DNA of 64,000 nt from CAWFKS01 sp963816435 (GCA_963816435.1 CAWFKS010000001.1:124001-188000); one strand, 5' to 3'; numbered from the stretch's first letter, positions 46,600 to 55,752 are shown. The notes: generated by a model from the sequence alone, not told the origin. A program made the numbers and translations.

Positions 46600-47179
46600 T
46601 GTCGATCCTCCTTGTCCGGTTGCGTCGTGCCCGCGCCGGCCAGTCGCCGGAACAGGTTCCACGCCGCCTCGATGCCCGAACGGTCGTCGAGGGCGAGCAG
46701 ATGCAGGGCCATGCCGTCCAGCGTCATCGCGACCAGCCGGGCCATGGCGTCAGCCTCCCCGGAATCCTTGGCGTGGGGGGCGAACAACAGTGCGCATCCC
46801 GCCGATCAGGTCGTCGCCCTCCTGACGCAGCCGCGCCTTCAGGCGGTCGTCGAACAGCGCCTTGCCGAAGAAGACGAACCAGGCGGCGAGGAAATCGCGC
46901 CGCGCGTCGACCATGCCGAAGGTTGCCGAGCCCAGGCCGGCGAGCGTGTCCTGCATGTCCGGCGTCGCCGCTGGGCGCCTGGGACATCAGCTCGGTGATC
47001 ATGCGCTCGAAGGCGGCGAGGGGAATGTCGTCGACCGTCGGGAAATGATGAAACAGCGTCGCCTTCGAAATCCCGACACGCCTCGCCAGCGCGGCGGCCG
47101 AAAAGCCGTCCGGCCCCTCGGAGCCAAGAATGGCGATCGCCGCGTCGATGATTTCGTTTCTGGTGTCGCGCCGGGGCAT
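46596..47179 (-). CDS. TetR-family regulator (two frame breaks)
   Basis: About 193 residues. Helix-turn-helix GFSAAALARRVGISKATLFH followed by HFPTVDDIPLAAFERMI, then a helical ligand domain (VDARRDFLAAWFVFFGKALF; EAAWNLFRRLAG). Breaks near 46970 and 46787 each carry one extra base; 584 bases equal 194 codons plus 2. It lies upstream of and overlaps the monooxygenase gene and has a palindrome 22 bases ahead, so it probably represses its own operon. Confidence 0.85.
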
Positions 47180-47200
47180 GGCGTCACCATGAACCCGACC

Positions 47201-47212
47201 GACCGATCGGTC
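47201..47212. promoter_or_regulatory. Candidate TetR operator
   Basis: Perfect palindrome GACCGATCGGTC; with the next half-site it reads TTGACCGATCGGTCGGTC on the minus strand, so it also covers a possible -35 TTGACC. It is 22 bases before the tetR start at 47179 and fits common TetR operators (ACCGNNCGGT-type). Confidence 0.65.
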
Positions 47213-47253
47213 AAGTTCTCATGCCGCGACATGCCTGCGGCAGGTTGTCCGGG

Positions 47254-47604
47254 TCAGTCGACGTCGTGGATCCGGCGGCTGTCGTCGGGGGCCTCGCCGC
47301 GCTCGTTCATCCCGTAGTCGCGCAACACGCTCGCCACGCGCAGCCTATAGTCGGAGAAGACGCCGCCGCGCCCGGCCTTCTGCGCGGAACGGTGTTCGCC
47401 GGTGTTGCGCCACGCCACGACCGCTTCCTCGTCGCGCCAGAACGAGAGCGACAGGATGCGGCCCGGCCGCGTGAGGCTCTCGAAACGCTCGATGGAGATG
47501 AAGCCGTCGATGCCGTCGAGCAAGGGACGCAGTTCGGCGGCGGTCGCCAGATAGGCGTCGCGCCTGCCTTCCGCGGGCTCGACTTCGAAGATGACGGCGA
47601 TCAT
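47254..47604 (-). CDS. ABM-type antibiotic biosynthesis monooxygenase-like protein
   Basis: 116 residues. Dimeric ferredoxin-like fold: IAVIFEVEPAEGRRDAYLAT, IDGFISIERFESLTRPGRIL, LSFWRDEEAVVAWRNTGEHR. The C-terminal 35 residues (VFSDYRLRVASVLRDYGMNE) are typical of small heme-degrading or quinol monooxygenases. It overlaps the upstream NIPSNAP gene by 4 bases (ATGA), so translation is coupled. The substrate is unknown. Confidence 0.85.
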   Translation of the reverse strand: MIAVIFEVEPAEGRRDAYLATAAELRPLLDGIDGFISIERFESLTRPGRILSLSFWRDEEAVVAWRNTGEHRSAQKAGRGGVFSDYRLRVASVLRDYGMNERGEAPDDSRRIHDVD

Positions 47605-47933
47605 GCCGGCGCGCCTTCGGCGTGCGGCGCGGAGGCGAGCGTCAGGAATATCCGGTCCTCCTTCAGGATGAAGCGTTCGCGGCGCGCGAACTCGTAGTTG
47701 CTGCGGCCGATCGGATCCGCGGCCAGCCTGGCGCGGTAGGCCTCGTAGGCGGCAAGGCTTTCGATGTTGTAGACGCCGTAGGCGGTGGTGGCCGAGCCCT
47801 CGTGCGGGGCGAAATAGCCGATCAGGTCGGCGCCGCAGCGCGGGATCGCCTGTCCCCAGTTGCGCGCATATTCGGCGAACGCCTCCTTGCGGAACGGGTC
47901 GATCTCGTAGCGGATGAAGCAGGTAATCGGCAT
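47601..47933 (-). CDS. NIPSNAP-family protein
   Basis: 110 residues with the dimeric alpha/beta-barrel pattern of NIPSNAP proteins (CFIRYEIDPFRKEAFAEYAR, GADLIGYFAPHEGSATTAYG, AYEAYRARLAADPIG). The family has no well-established reaction. It is the first gene of a pair with the ABM protein and is divergent from the ArsR regulator, with two matching dyads between. Confidence 0.85.
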   Translation of the reverse strand: MPITCFIRYEIDPFRKEAFAEYARNWGQAIPRCGADLIGYFAPHEGSATTAYGVYNIESLAAYEAYRARLAADPIGRSNYEFARRERFILKEDRIFLTLASAPHAEGAPA

Positions 47934-47955
47934 GTTTCTTCCTCGTGGCTGGCAT

Positions 47956-47975
47956 GCTTCGATGTGCGTCGAAGC
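47956..47975. promoter_or_regulatory. ArsR operator, copy 1
   Basis: Perfect inverted repeat GCTTCGA-TGTGCG-TCGAAGC, 23 bases upstream of the NIPSNAP start. It shares ATGCTTCGAT and TCGAA with copy 2. Confidence 0.65.
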
Positions 47976-48061
47976 GTCATGTGTCGTTTCTGGCTATCCT
48001 GGCGCCTGCAAAGCCGGCGAGCGGCACGTTCGGACACTAGCGCCGGAGCCGGCCCGAATGC

Positions 48062-48077
48062 TTCGATTGCGATCGAA
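48062..48077. promoter_or_regulatory. ArsR operator, copy 2
   Basis: Perfect inverted repeat TTCGAT-TGCG-ATCGAA, ending on the first base of the arsR start codon at 48077. It fits autorepression by occlusion of the start region. Confidence 0.65.
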
Positions 48078-48787
48078 TGATGGATGAGACGACGATGGAA
48101 ACCACGATGAGAGACGGTCCGGACCTCGCGCGCGTGGCGAGCCTGGTCGGCGATCCGGCGCGCGGCGCCATGCTGTCGGCGCTGATGGGCGGCATCGCCC
48201 TGACGGCCACCGAGCTGGCGCTGGAAGCCGGCGTGAGCCTGCCTACGGCGAGTTCGCATCTCGCCCGGCTGGGCGAGGGCGGTCTCGTGACGGTCAACCG
48301 CCAGGGACGGCACCGCTACTACGCGCTGGCCGACGCGCAGGTAGCCGGAATGCTCGAAGCGATCTCCGGCGTCGCAGCGACGCTCGGGCCTGCCCGCGCG
48401 CGGCCGGGTCCGCGCGACCAGGCGATGCGCAAGGCGCGGGTCTGCTACGATCATCTTGCCGGCGACATGGCCGTGGCCTTCCATGACCAGCTGGTCGGAA
48501 AGAAATTTCTTCGCCCGCAGGATGGCGGGCTCGCGCTGACGGAAGCGGGCAGGGCGTTCTTCGTCGGGATCGGGGTCGACCTCGATACGCTCGAAAAGGC
48601 GCGCAGGCCGCTCTGCCGGTCCTGTCTCGACTGGAGCGTTCGCCGCTCGCATCTGGCGGGCGCGCTCGGTGCAGCCACACTCGAAACCGTTCTCTCCCGC
48701 GGGTGGGCCCGGCGCATTGAAGGCACCCGGGTCGTCGCCTTTACGCCGCCCGGCGAGCGGGCGTTCGCGCGTCTTTTCGATTCGTGA
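48077..48787 (+). CDS. ArsR-family winged-helix regulator
   Basis: 236 residues, long for ArsR. Residues about 17-90 hold the winged helix (LVGDPARGAMLSALMGGIAL, ATELALEAGVSLPTASSHLA, GLVTVNRQGRHRYYALAD). The C-terminal 130 residues have CYDHLAGDMAVAFHDQL and a Cys pair in RPLCRSCLDWSVRRSHLAGA. This longer group is not known for metal binding in general. Two dyads in the divergent promoter point to the NIPSNAP/ABM pair as the target. Confidence 0.9.
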   Translation: MMDETTMETTMRDGPDLARVASLVGDPARGAMLSALMGGIALTATELALEAGVSLPTASSHLARLGEGGLVTVNRQGRHRYYALADAQVAGMLEAISGVAATLGPARARPGPRDQAMRKARVCYDHLAGDMAVAFHDQLVGKKFLRPQDGGLALTEAGRAFFVGIGVDLDTLEKARRPLCRSCLDWSVRRSHLAGALGAATLETVLSRGWARRIEGTRVVAFTPPGERAFARLFDS

Positions 48788-48862
48788 AGACGACCCGCCG
48801 CATCAGGGACACGGCGGGCCGCATGGTCGGAAACCGGGTTTCGAAGGGGGAGAACCGGGCCG

Positions 48863-49369
48863 CTATTCCGCGGCTTGGAGGTTCACCCGGTTTTCGGCCA
48901 GTTCGGTCAGCTTCTTGTCGGTCGCTTCCTCTTCCTCGAGCGTCTGCTTCAGAACCGAGGCGCAGTCGGTGCGCCCGAGTTCGAGAGCCCAGGCAATGAG
49001 CGTGCCGTAGCGCGTGATCTCGTAGTGCTCGACGGCCTGCGCGGCGGCGATCAGCGCGGCGTCCAGCACCTGCTTGTCCGCGACGTCGCCGGCAATCTCC
49101 TCGGCCTCGTCGAGGATGCCGTCCATGGCCTGGCAATCGACCTGCTTGGGCTCGGTGCCGTGCATCTGGAAGACCTTCTCGAGCCTAGCGATGTGGCCCT
49201 TCGTCTCCTGCAGGTGCTGCTCGAAACCCTGCTTGAGACGCGGGTTCGTCGCCTTCTCGATCATCTTGGGGAGCTTTTCGACGATCTGGTTTTCGGCATA
49301 GTAGATATCGCGCAGCGTGTGCACGAAAAGGTCGTCCATCGTCTTTATATCTTTTGAAAACAGGCCCAT
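48863..49369 (-). CDS. DUF892 (YciE/YciF) ferritin-like stress protein
   Basis: 168 residues, four-helix ferritin-like fold. Diagnostic start LFVHTLRDIYYAENQIVEKL, then ATNPRLKQGFEQHLQETKGH and ALIAAAQAVEHYEITRYGTL with di-iron-type Glu/His. ATG at 49369 follows AGGAC. A perfect EcfG-type promoter lies upstream, in agreement with the stress regulation known for the family. Confidence 0.92.
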   Translation of the reverse strand: MGLFSKDIKTMDDLFVHTLRDIYYAENQIVEKLPKMIEKATNPRLKQGFEQHLQETKGHIARLEKVFQMHGTEPKQVDCQAMDGILDEAEEIAGDVADKQVLDAALIAAAQAVEHYEITRYGTLIAWALELGRTDCASVLKQTLEEEEATDKKLTELAENRVNLQAAE

Positions 49370-49633
49370 TTTATTGTCCTTTCCTGTCGTTGTGACGGAT
49401 GTCTTCGTTTTTCCGGAGTTCTGCTTTCCGGTTGTCCGCCACCGAACGAACGACGGGTGCGCCTGTTCCCGGCAATTCGCACATTGCAGCGCTTTTTCTG
49501 CGTCGTGGTTTCGCCCGGCAATTCGTGCGGCAAGCATGAACCGCTTAACGAGACGTTCACGGAGTATTCACCGGCGTTTGCTACGCTCCTGTTCAATCGG
49601 GAAGGGACGCCCGCAGGGACAGGAATCGGGACG
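49370..49633. other. Gene-free stretch upstream of the DUF892 gene
   Basis: About 265 bases that contain the EcfG-type promoter and the leader of the minus-strand DUF892 gene. On the plus strand I see only a weak ribosome-site-like AGGAA at 49621-49625 ahead of the small ORF at 49634. Confidence 0.5.
49445..49469 (-). promoter_or_regulatory. EcfG-type (general stress sigma) promoter
   Basis: On the minus strand GGAAC (49469-49465), 16-base spacer, CGTT (49448-49445). It should start a leader of about 70 bases before the DUF892 gene. Confidence 0.7.
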
Positions 49634-49792
49634 ATGACGTTCTGGAATCACATGACGTTTTGCGCATCAGCCGTGAGGGAATTCGTGGCGCCGAGCTATC
49701 GCCCGGAACGCTACTACATGCGCGGGCCGGGGCCGGCCTGCGCGCGCCGGGTCGTGCCGGTGATGGTGGAACAGCGCCACGGCGCGCACTGA
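49634..49792 (+). CDS. Possible small hypothetical protein
   Basis: 52 codons, starting MTFWNHMTFCASAVREF and containing YRPERYYMRGPG. The third codon position is strongly G/C, as in real genes here, and AGGAA lies 8 bases before the ATG. There is no recognisable domain. It converges on the DMT gene, whose stop lies 11 bases away. It may be chance. Confidence 0.35.
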   Translation: MTFWNHMTFCASAVREFVAPSYRPERYYMRGPGPACARRVVPVMVEQRHGAH

Positions 49793-49802
49793 CGGTTTTG
49801 CG

Positions 49803-50718
49803 TCAGGGTTCCGGCGTCACGCCCGCGGCCGCGACGCCGCGCGACGGCGTCACGATGATCGCGGCAACGACCAGGGCGCCGGCCGCGAACTGGGCCGGTC
49901 CGATGGTCTCGGCAAACGCCAGCCATCCGACGACGAACATCGTCGGCAGCTCGATGCTGCCGGCCATGGCGGTCCGGGCGGCGCCGATCAGCGGTGCGTT
50001 GACCGTGTAGACGAGCTGCGGCAACAGCGCCGTGGCAAGGGCAAGGCCCGCTATCAGCCACCATTGCGAAACCGGCGGCAGCAACTGCGCCGCGTCGCCG
50101 GATGCTATCACCAGCGGCAGCAGCCCGATGACGGAGCCGAGCGTGACGCTGGCGATGCGCGACAGCGGCGGCAGGTGCACCAGGTACCTGGTCAGCACCT
50201 GGATTCCGACTGCAAAGCTGACAGGCGCGGTGAGCGACAGCAGGAGCGCCGGTATCTGCTCGGGCGAGACCGCCGTCGGCGACATGGCGAGCATCGCGGC
50301 CGCGAGGATCATCAGCGCGGCGACCGTTGGCGCGCCTGCCCGGCCGCTCTCGAAACACCGCCCAGCCGATCGCCAGCGTGAACAGCGGATAGGTCATGTA
50401 GAGCACGCCCGTGGTCGAGACCGGTGCGACGTGCAGCGCGTTCACGTAGCCCGTCCAGCCGAGCCCGAGAATCACGCCCGTGGCGATGCCCGCCATGCTG
50501 TAGCGGGCCGTGCCGCGCCTGAAGCGCAGGAAAGGCGCAAGCACGATCGCGGTGAGCATGTAGCGGTAGATCGCCACGACATGCGGAGCCATGCCTGCGT
50601 CGCTCAGCCCCTTGGCGAAGATCGGCACGGTGCCGAAGCCGATCGCGGATAGCACGACGAGAAATGTCGCGAGGCCGGACCTGGGCGGTGCGGCGACGGT
50701 GGCGGCGGGACTGCTCAT
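49803..50718 (-). CDS. DMT superfamily (EamA) transporter (one frame break)
   Basis: About 304 residues, two EamA repeats and about ten helices (LATFLVVLSAIGFGTVPIFA, TGVLYMTYPLFTLAIGWAVF, ALVVAAIIVTPS). The frame breaks near 50335 with one extra base in GGCAGGCGCGCC (corrected RERPGRAPTVAALMILAAAM); 916 bases equal 305 codons plus 1. Probably a metabolite exporter; substrate unknown. Confidence 0.85.
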
Positions 50719-50905
50719 CTGGAACCGCTATCGGCTGCGGCCGGCGGGCGCAAGCGTCCGCCTCCCTCGTGTCTCCGGCAATTTGCAAGGCCGTCACGAA
50801 CCCGTCACGGCCCGGCGGGCACAATCGCCTGTCGCCACGACTTGACCCACCGCAAGGCACAAATGGTGCGGCGGCGGCACAGGAAGGCCCGAAGGGACGC
50901 ATGCG

Positions 50906-52392
50906 ATGAACGTGCAGACAGGCAGCGCCGTCGCCGGACCGACGAGCGCCGAAGCCCTGATGGATGAAGTTCTGGAGCTGCGCAACGAGGTGGCGGCGGC
51001 CGGCACGCGTCTGGCCGGGCGCTTCGGCTACGACAGCGAATCCGATCCGCTCGCCAACATGGCGCACTACCTGTCGCTGCGCCATCGCGACCTGCGCCCG
51101 CTGCAGCGCCGGCTGATGTGGCACGGCCTGTCGTCGCTCGGGCGCCTGGAAAGCCGGGTCTTGCCGACGCTCGATGCCGTTCTTGCCGCCCTCGCCGCAA
51201 TGACCGGCCGCGCCGCACCGTTTCCGCAGCCTTCCGAGGCGCGTTTCTTCGCCGGCGAGGAGCAGCTGGTGCAGGCGGCCGACGCGCTTTTCGGGCCGCC
51301 GCCCGAACACCGGCGCAGCCGCATCATGGTGACGTTGCCGAGCGAGGCTGCCGTCGATGCCGACATGGTGGTTTCGCTGGCGCGCCAGGGCATGGACATC
51401 GCGCGCATCAACTGCGCCCACGACGACAACGCCGCCTGGCACCGCATGGCGGCCAACGTGCGGGCCGCCGGCGAGCGCGTCGGACGCCCGCTTTCGGTGA
51501 TGATGGACATTGCCGGCCCCAAGATCAGGACCGAGGAGGTCGTCGCTCCGCCGGCCAGGCCGCGCCTGCAACCGGGCGACGCGTTGCGGCTCGTGGCAAC
51601 CGGCACGCCCGAGCCTTGCGAGGAGACGCCATACGCCGCGACCGTCTCCTTGCCCGAGATGGTCAACCGCCTCACCGCCGGCGAGCGCTTCAGCTACAAT
51701 GACGGAAAGATGGAAGGCGTCGTCGAGCGCGTCGGCGACGGCGAGGCGATCGTCCGCATCACCCGCGCCAGGGCCGGCGGCGCGCGGCTCAAGCCGCAAA
51801 AGGGCGTCAACCTGCCCGACACCGTGCTCGGCCTGTCGCCGCTGACGGCCAAGGACGAGGCCGATCTCGCGGCCATCCTCGATTGCGCCGACATGATCGG
51901 CTATTCCTTCGTCAGCCGGCCGGAGGACATCGACCTGCTCGAGGAGGCGATCGCCCGGCACGAGCCGCGCGGCAATGTTCCGGGCCTGTCGCCAAGATCG
52001 AGCGTCCGGAGGCCGTCACCAACCTTCCCGACCTGATCGCTCGCGCCGACGGACGGCGGCCGATCGGGGTGATGATCGCGCGCGGCGATCTCGCCGCCGA
52101 GATCGGCTTCGAGCGGCTGGCCGAGATGCAGGAAGAGATATTGTGGATCTGCGAATCCGCCAGCGTCCCGGCGATCTGGGCCACGCAGGTTCTGGAAGAC
52201 CTCGTCCACAGCGGCATCCCCTCGCGCGGCGAGATGACCGACGCGGCCATGGCGGCGCGCGCCGAATGCGTGATGCTGAACAAGGGACCCGCGGTCGAGC
52301 ACGCGATCGCGGTGCTCGACCGGCTGCTGCAGCGCATGGACGCCCACATCTTCAAGAAGACGCCGATGCTGAGGGCGCTGCGTTCCTGGTAG
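50906..52392 (+). CDS. Atypical pyruvate kinase-like protein (one frame break)
   Basis: About 495 residues. A helical N-terminal extension of about 140 residues (ALMDEVLELRNEVAAAGTRL) precedes a pyruvate kinase barrel with IARINCAHDD, SVMMDIAGPKIRT, VAKIERPEAVTNLPDLI, GVMIARGDLAAEIG and PAIWATQVLEDLV. The loop that normally reads GETA is MLNKG, and no separate allosteric C-terminal domain is present. One base is missing near 51987. True kinase activity is uncertain because of the altered loop. It lies upstream of the YCII/ECF42 pair with a 137-base gap. Confidence 0.78.
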
Positions 52393-52529
52393 GCGGCCGC
52401 CACGCCCCGCTTGCCCGATGGCAATGCATCGCGCGAAAATCCGCGTCCCGTTGTCGAAATCGGGCAAGGCCGGGCGACATCGTCACGGGCCAGCCATTCC
52501 GGCGGCCCGCGAAGGCACGGAGCAACAAG

Positions 52530-52886
52530 ATGCAATACATGCTTCTCATCTATCAGGACGAGGCCGGCATGGCGGACGTGAAGCCCGACGACGTCGCGAA
52601 GATGTCGGCCGGCTATGCCGCCTACACCGAGGCGATGGTCAAGGCCGGCGTCTTGCGCGGCGGCGAACGCCTGCATCGTTCGAGCGCGGGAACGACGGTG
52701 CGCGTGAGGAAGGACAAGACCGAAGTGCTCGACGGTCCCTACGCCGACACGAAAGAGCAGCTGGGCGGCTACTACCTCATCGAGGCGCCCGACATGGACG
52801 CCGCGATCGCCTGGGCCGCGCGCTGCCCCGGCGCCAGCAACGGCTCCATGGAAGTGCGGCCGGTCTGGCAGATGGCCACGGAATAG
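52530..52886 (+). CDS. YCII/DGPF-family protein
   Basis: 118 residues. QYMLLIYQDEAGMADVKPDD at the start and the DGPF-type motif VLDGPYADTKEQLGGYYLIE mark the YCII-like fold. GGAG lies about 8 bases upstream. The sigma gene start is three bases after its stop, so they are co-transcribed. DGPF proteins are the regular partners of ECF42 sigma factors; biochemical role unknown. Confidence 0.93.
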   Translation: MQYMLLIYQDEAGMADVKPDDVAKMSAGYAAYTEAMVKAGVLRGGERLHRSSAGTTVRVRKDKTEVLDGPYADTKEQLGGYYLIEAPDMDAAIAWAARCPGASNGSMEVRPVWQMATE

Positions 52887-52888
52887 AC

Positions 52889-54139
52889 GTGGACGGGGTC
52901 GAAGCCGCGCGGGCGGCGGCCGAATCCGCCGCCCGCCACGGATACGGCAAGCTGCTTGCGTATCTCGCCGCGCGCACGCGTGACGTCGCCGGCGCTGAGG
53001 ACGCGCTTTCCGAAGCGTTCGCGGCGGCACTTTCGCAATGGCCGCGCGAGGGCGTGCCCGCCCGTCCCGAGGCCTGGCTGCTGACCGTCGCCAGGCGGCG
53101 CGCGGTCGACCAAGGCCGGCGTGGCCGGACGGCGGAAGAAGGCGCGGAGGCCTTGCGGCTGCTGGCGGAAGAGGGCGCGGTGCACGAAACGGAGGCGATT
53201 CCCGACGAGCGGCTGCGGCTGATGTTCGCCTGTGCCCATCCGGCGATCGACGCCGGCGTGCGCGCACCGCTGATCCTGCAGACGATCCTGGGCTTCGACG
53301 CCGCCACGATCGCGTCGGCGTTCCTGGTCGCGCCCGCGACCATGAGCCAGCGGCTGGTCCGAGCCAAGATGCGCATCAGGCAGACGGGCATTCCCTTCCG
53401 GGTGCCCGAGCCCGAGGAACTGGGCGAACGGTTGGGCGCGGTACTCGCGGCGATCTATGCGGCGTTCTCGCGGGGCTGGGCGGAACTTGCGACCGATGGA
53501 CCCAGCCGCCAGGACCTGTCCGGGGAGGCGATCTGGCTGGGCAGGCTGGTGGCGGCGCTGATGCCGGAGGAGCCCGAGGCGCTCGGCCTGCTGGCGCTGA
53601 TGCTGTTTTCGCATTCGCGCCGCGCCGCCAGGCGCACAGCTGACGGCGACTACGTCCCGCTGTCCTTGCAGGACACGGCGTTATGGGACGCCCCGATGAT
53701 CGAGGAGGCGGAAACACTGCTGCGGCGCGCGAGCCGCCTCGGCAGACCTGGGCGCTATCAGCTGGAGGCGGCTATCCAGTCCGCGCAGGCCGCAAGGCGC
53801 GGCGACGGCAGTGTCGACTGGCCGGCGATCGTGGTGCTCTACGGCGCGCTGCGCGACATGACGGACTCGCCGGTCGCGGCCGTGAACCACGCCGTCGCGC
53901 TGGCCGAGACCGCGGACGCCGCGACGGCGCTGCGGGAACTCGAGGCAGTCGCGGACGACCCGCGCCTTGCCGACTACCAGCCGTTCTGGGCCGCGAAGGC
54001 CGATCTGCTCGCGCGCGCCGGCCGGCCGCAGGAGGCGGCGGATGCCTTTCGCCGTGCAATCGGGCTGGAAACCGATCCCGCCGTCAGGCGCTACCTGCAG
54101 GAGCGGCAGGCCACGCTGAAACACGGCCTGCCGACATAG
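52889..54139 (+). CDS. ECF42-like RNA polymerase sigma factor with C-terminal TPR-like domain
   Basis: 416 residues. Sigma region 2 (LAARTRDVAGAEDALSEAFA, ARPEAWLLTVARRRAVDQGR), the DUF6596-type linker, region 4 (ILGFDAATIASAFLVAPATM, SQRLVRAKMRIRQ), and a long helical C-terminal half ending in tetratricopeptide-like repeats (FWAAKADLLARAGRPQEAAD). In this group the C-terminal domain replaces an anti-sigma factor. GTG at 52889 follows the YCII stop directly. The target promoter is unknown, probably its own operon. Confidence 0.9.
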   Translation: MDGVEAARAAAESAARHGYGKLLAYLAARTRDVAGAEDALSEAFAAALSQWPREGVPARPEAWLLTVARRRAVDQGRRGRTAEEGAEALRLLAEEGAVHETEAIPDERLRLMFACAHPAIDAGVRAPLILQTILGFDAATIASAFLVAPATMSQRLVRAKMRIRQTGIPFRVPEPEELGERLGAVLAAIYAAFSRGWAELATDGPSRQDLSGEAIWLGRLVAALMPEEPEALGLLALMLFSHSRRAARRTADGDYVPLSLQDTALWDAPMIEEAETLLRRASRLGRPGRYQLEAAIQSAQAARRGDGSVDWPAIVVLYGALRDMTDSPVAAVNHAVALAETADAATALRELEAVADDPRLADYQPFWAAKADLLARAGRPQEAADAFRRAIGLETDPAVRRYLQERQATLKHGLPT

Positions 54140-54155
54140 GCAACGGTCTGGGACC

Positions 54156-55752
54156 TCAGCCCTCGATGTCGAACTGCAGCGGTTTCGCCGAGATGATCTC
54201 GGGGAAGGCGCGGACCTTGTCGAGGATGTCCTCGCTCACCGGCTCGTCGACATAGAGCAGGGCGATCGCATCGCCGCCCGGCCGGTTGCGGCCGAGCTGG
54301 AAGTTGGCGATGTTGACGCCGGCATTGCCGAGCGTGGTGCCCAGAATGCCGATGATGCCCGGCGCGTCGTTGTTGGTCGTGTAGACCATGTAGCGGCCGA
54401 CCTCGGCGTCGAGATTGATGCCCTTGATCTGGATGAAGCGCGGCTTGCCGTCGGAGAAGCAGGTGCCGGCGATGGTGCGGGTGCGCTTGTTGGTCTTGAC
54501 CGTCAGCTTGATGTAGCCGTCGAACACGCCCGACTTGTCGCGCTTGACCTCCGACAGGATGATGCCGCGCTCCTTGGCCATGATCGGCGCCGAGACCATG
54601 TTGACGTCGGACACCTGCGGCCGGATCAGGCCGGCCAGCGCGGCCGACACCAGGGCGCGGGTGTTCATCGACGCCGTCATGCCGTCGAACAGGATCTCGA
54701 CCTCGCGGATCGCCTCTTCGGTCACCTGGCCGACGAAGGCGCCGAGCACCTCGGCGAGCTTGACGAACGGCTTCAGGCGCGGCGCCTCCTCGGCCGAGAT
54801 CGAGGGCATGTTGATGGCGTTGGTGACGGCGCCCTTGACCAGGTAGTCCGACATCTGCTCGGCCACCTGCACGGCGACGTTCTCCTGCGCCTCGCTGGTG
54901 GAGGCGCCGAGATGCGGCGTGCAGACCACGTTCTCCATCGCGAACAGCGGGCTCTCGGTCGCCGGCTCGGTCTCGAACACGTCGATGCCGGCGCCCGCCA
55001 CCTTGCCGCTCTTCAGCGCCTCGACGAGGTCGGCTTCCACCACGAGACCGCCACGGGCGCAGTTGATGATGCGCACGCCGTCCTTCATCTGGGCGATCGC
55101 CTCTGGCGTCGATGATGCCGCGCGTGCGGTCGGTCAGCGGCGTGTGCAGCGTGATGAAGTCGGAGCGCTTGAACAGATCCTCGAGCTCGACCTTCTCGAC
55201 GCCGAGTTCCTCCGCGCGGCCTTCCGACAGGAACGGGTCGTAGGCGACGACGTGCATCCTCAGCCCGATGCCGCGCATGGCGACGATCGAGCCGATATTG
55301 CCGCAGCCGATCACGCCCAGCGTCTTGCCGGTGATCTCGATGCCCATGAAGCGGTTCTTTTCCCACTTGCCGGCCTTGGTCGAGGCGTTGGCCTCCGGGA
55401 TTTCGCGGGCCAGCGCGAACATCAGCGCGATCGCATGCTCGGCGGTGGTGATGGAATTGCCGAAGGGCGTGTTCATCACGATGATGCCGCGCCGCGAGGC
55501 GGCGGGGATGTCGACATTGTCGACGCCGATGCCGGCGCGGCCGACGACCTTGAGATGGGTGGCCGCACCGATCAGCTTCTCGGTGACCTTGGTCGCCGAG
55601 CGGATGGCGAGGCCGTCATATTCCCCGATGATCTCGAGGAGCTTTTCCTTGTCCTTGCCGACGTCCGGCCGGTAGTCGACCTCGACGCCGCGGTCCTTGA
55701 AGACCTGGACGGCGGTGGGGGAGAGCTTGTCGGATACGAGAACGCGAGGCAT
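54156..55752 (-). CDS. serA: D-3-phosphoglycerate dehydrogenase (one frame break)
   Basis: First step of serine synthesis. About 531 residues, the long form. Substrate/NAD domains with VGRAGIGVDNVDIPAASRRG, KTLGVIGCGNIGSIVAMRGI, NCARGGLVVEADLVEALKSG and CTPHLGASTSEAQENV; then the ASB domain and a C-terminal ACT domain (IIGILGTTLGNAGVNIANFQ). One extra base near 55105 (corrected IIDAEAIAQMKDGVRI) splits it into two frames; 1,597 bases equal 532 codons plus 1. It follows serC on the same strand. Confidence 0.95.

Noticed and set aside
6724..55752. Programmed frameshifting as the cause of the frame breaks
   Set aside because: The sites lack shared slippery sequences and structures, both signs occur, and unrelated genes are affected.
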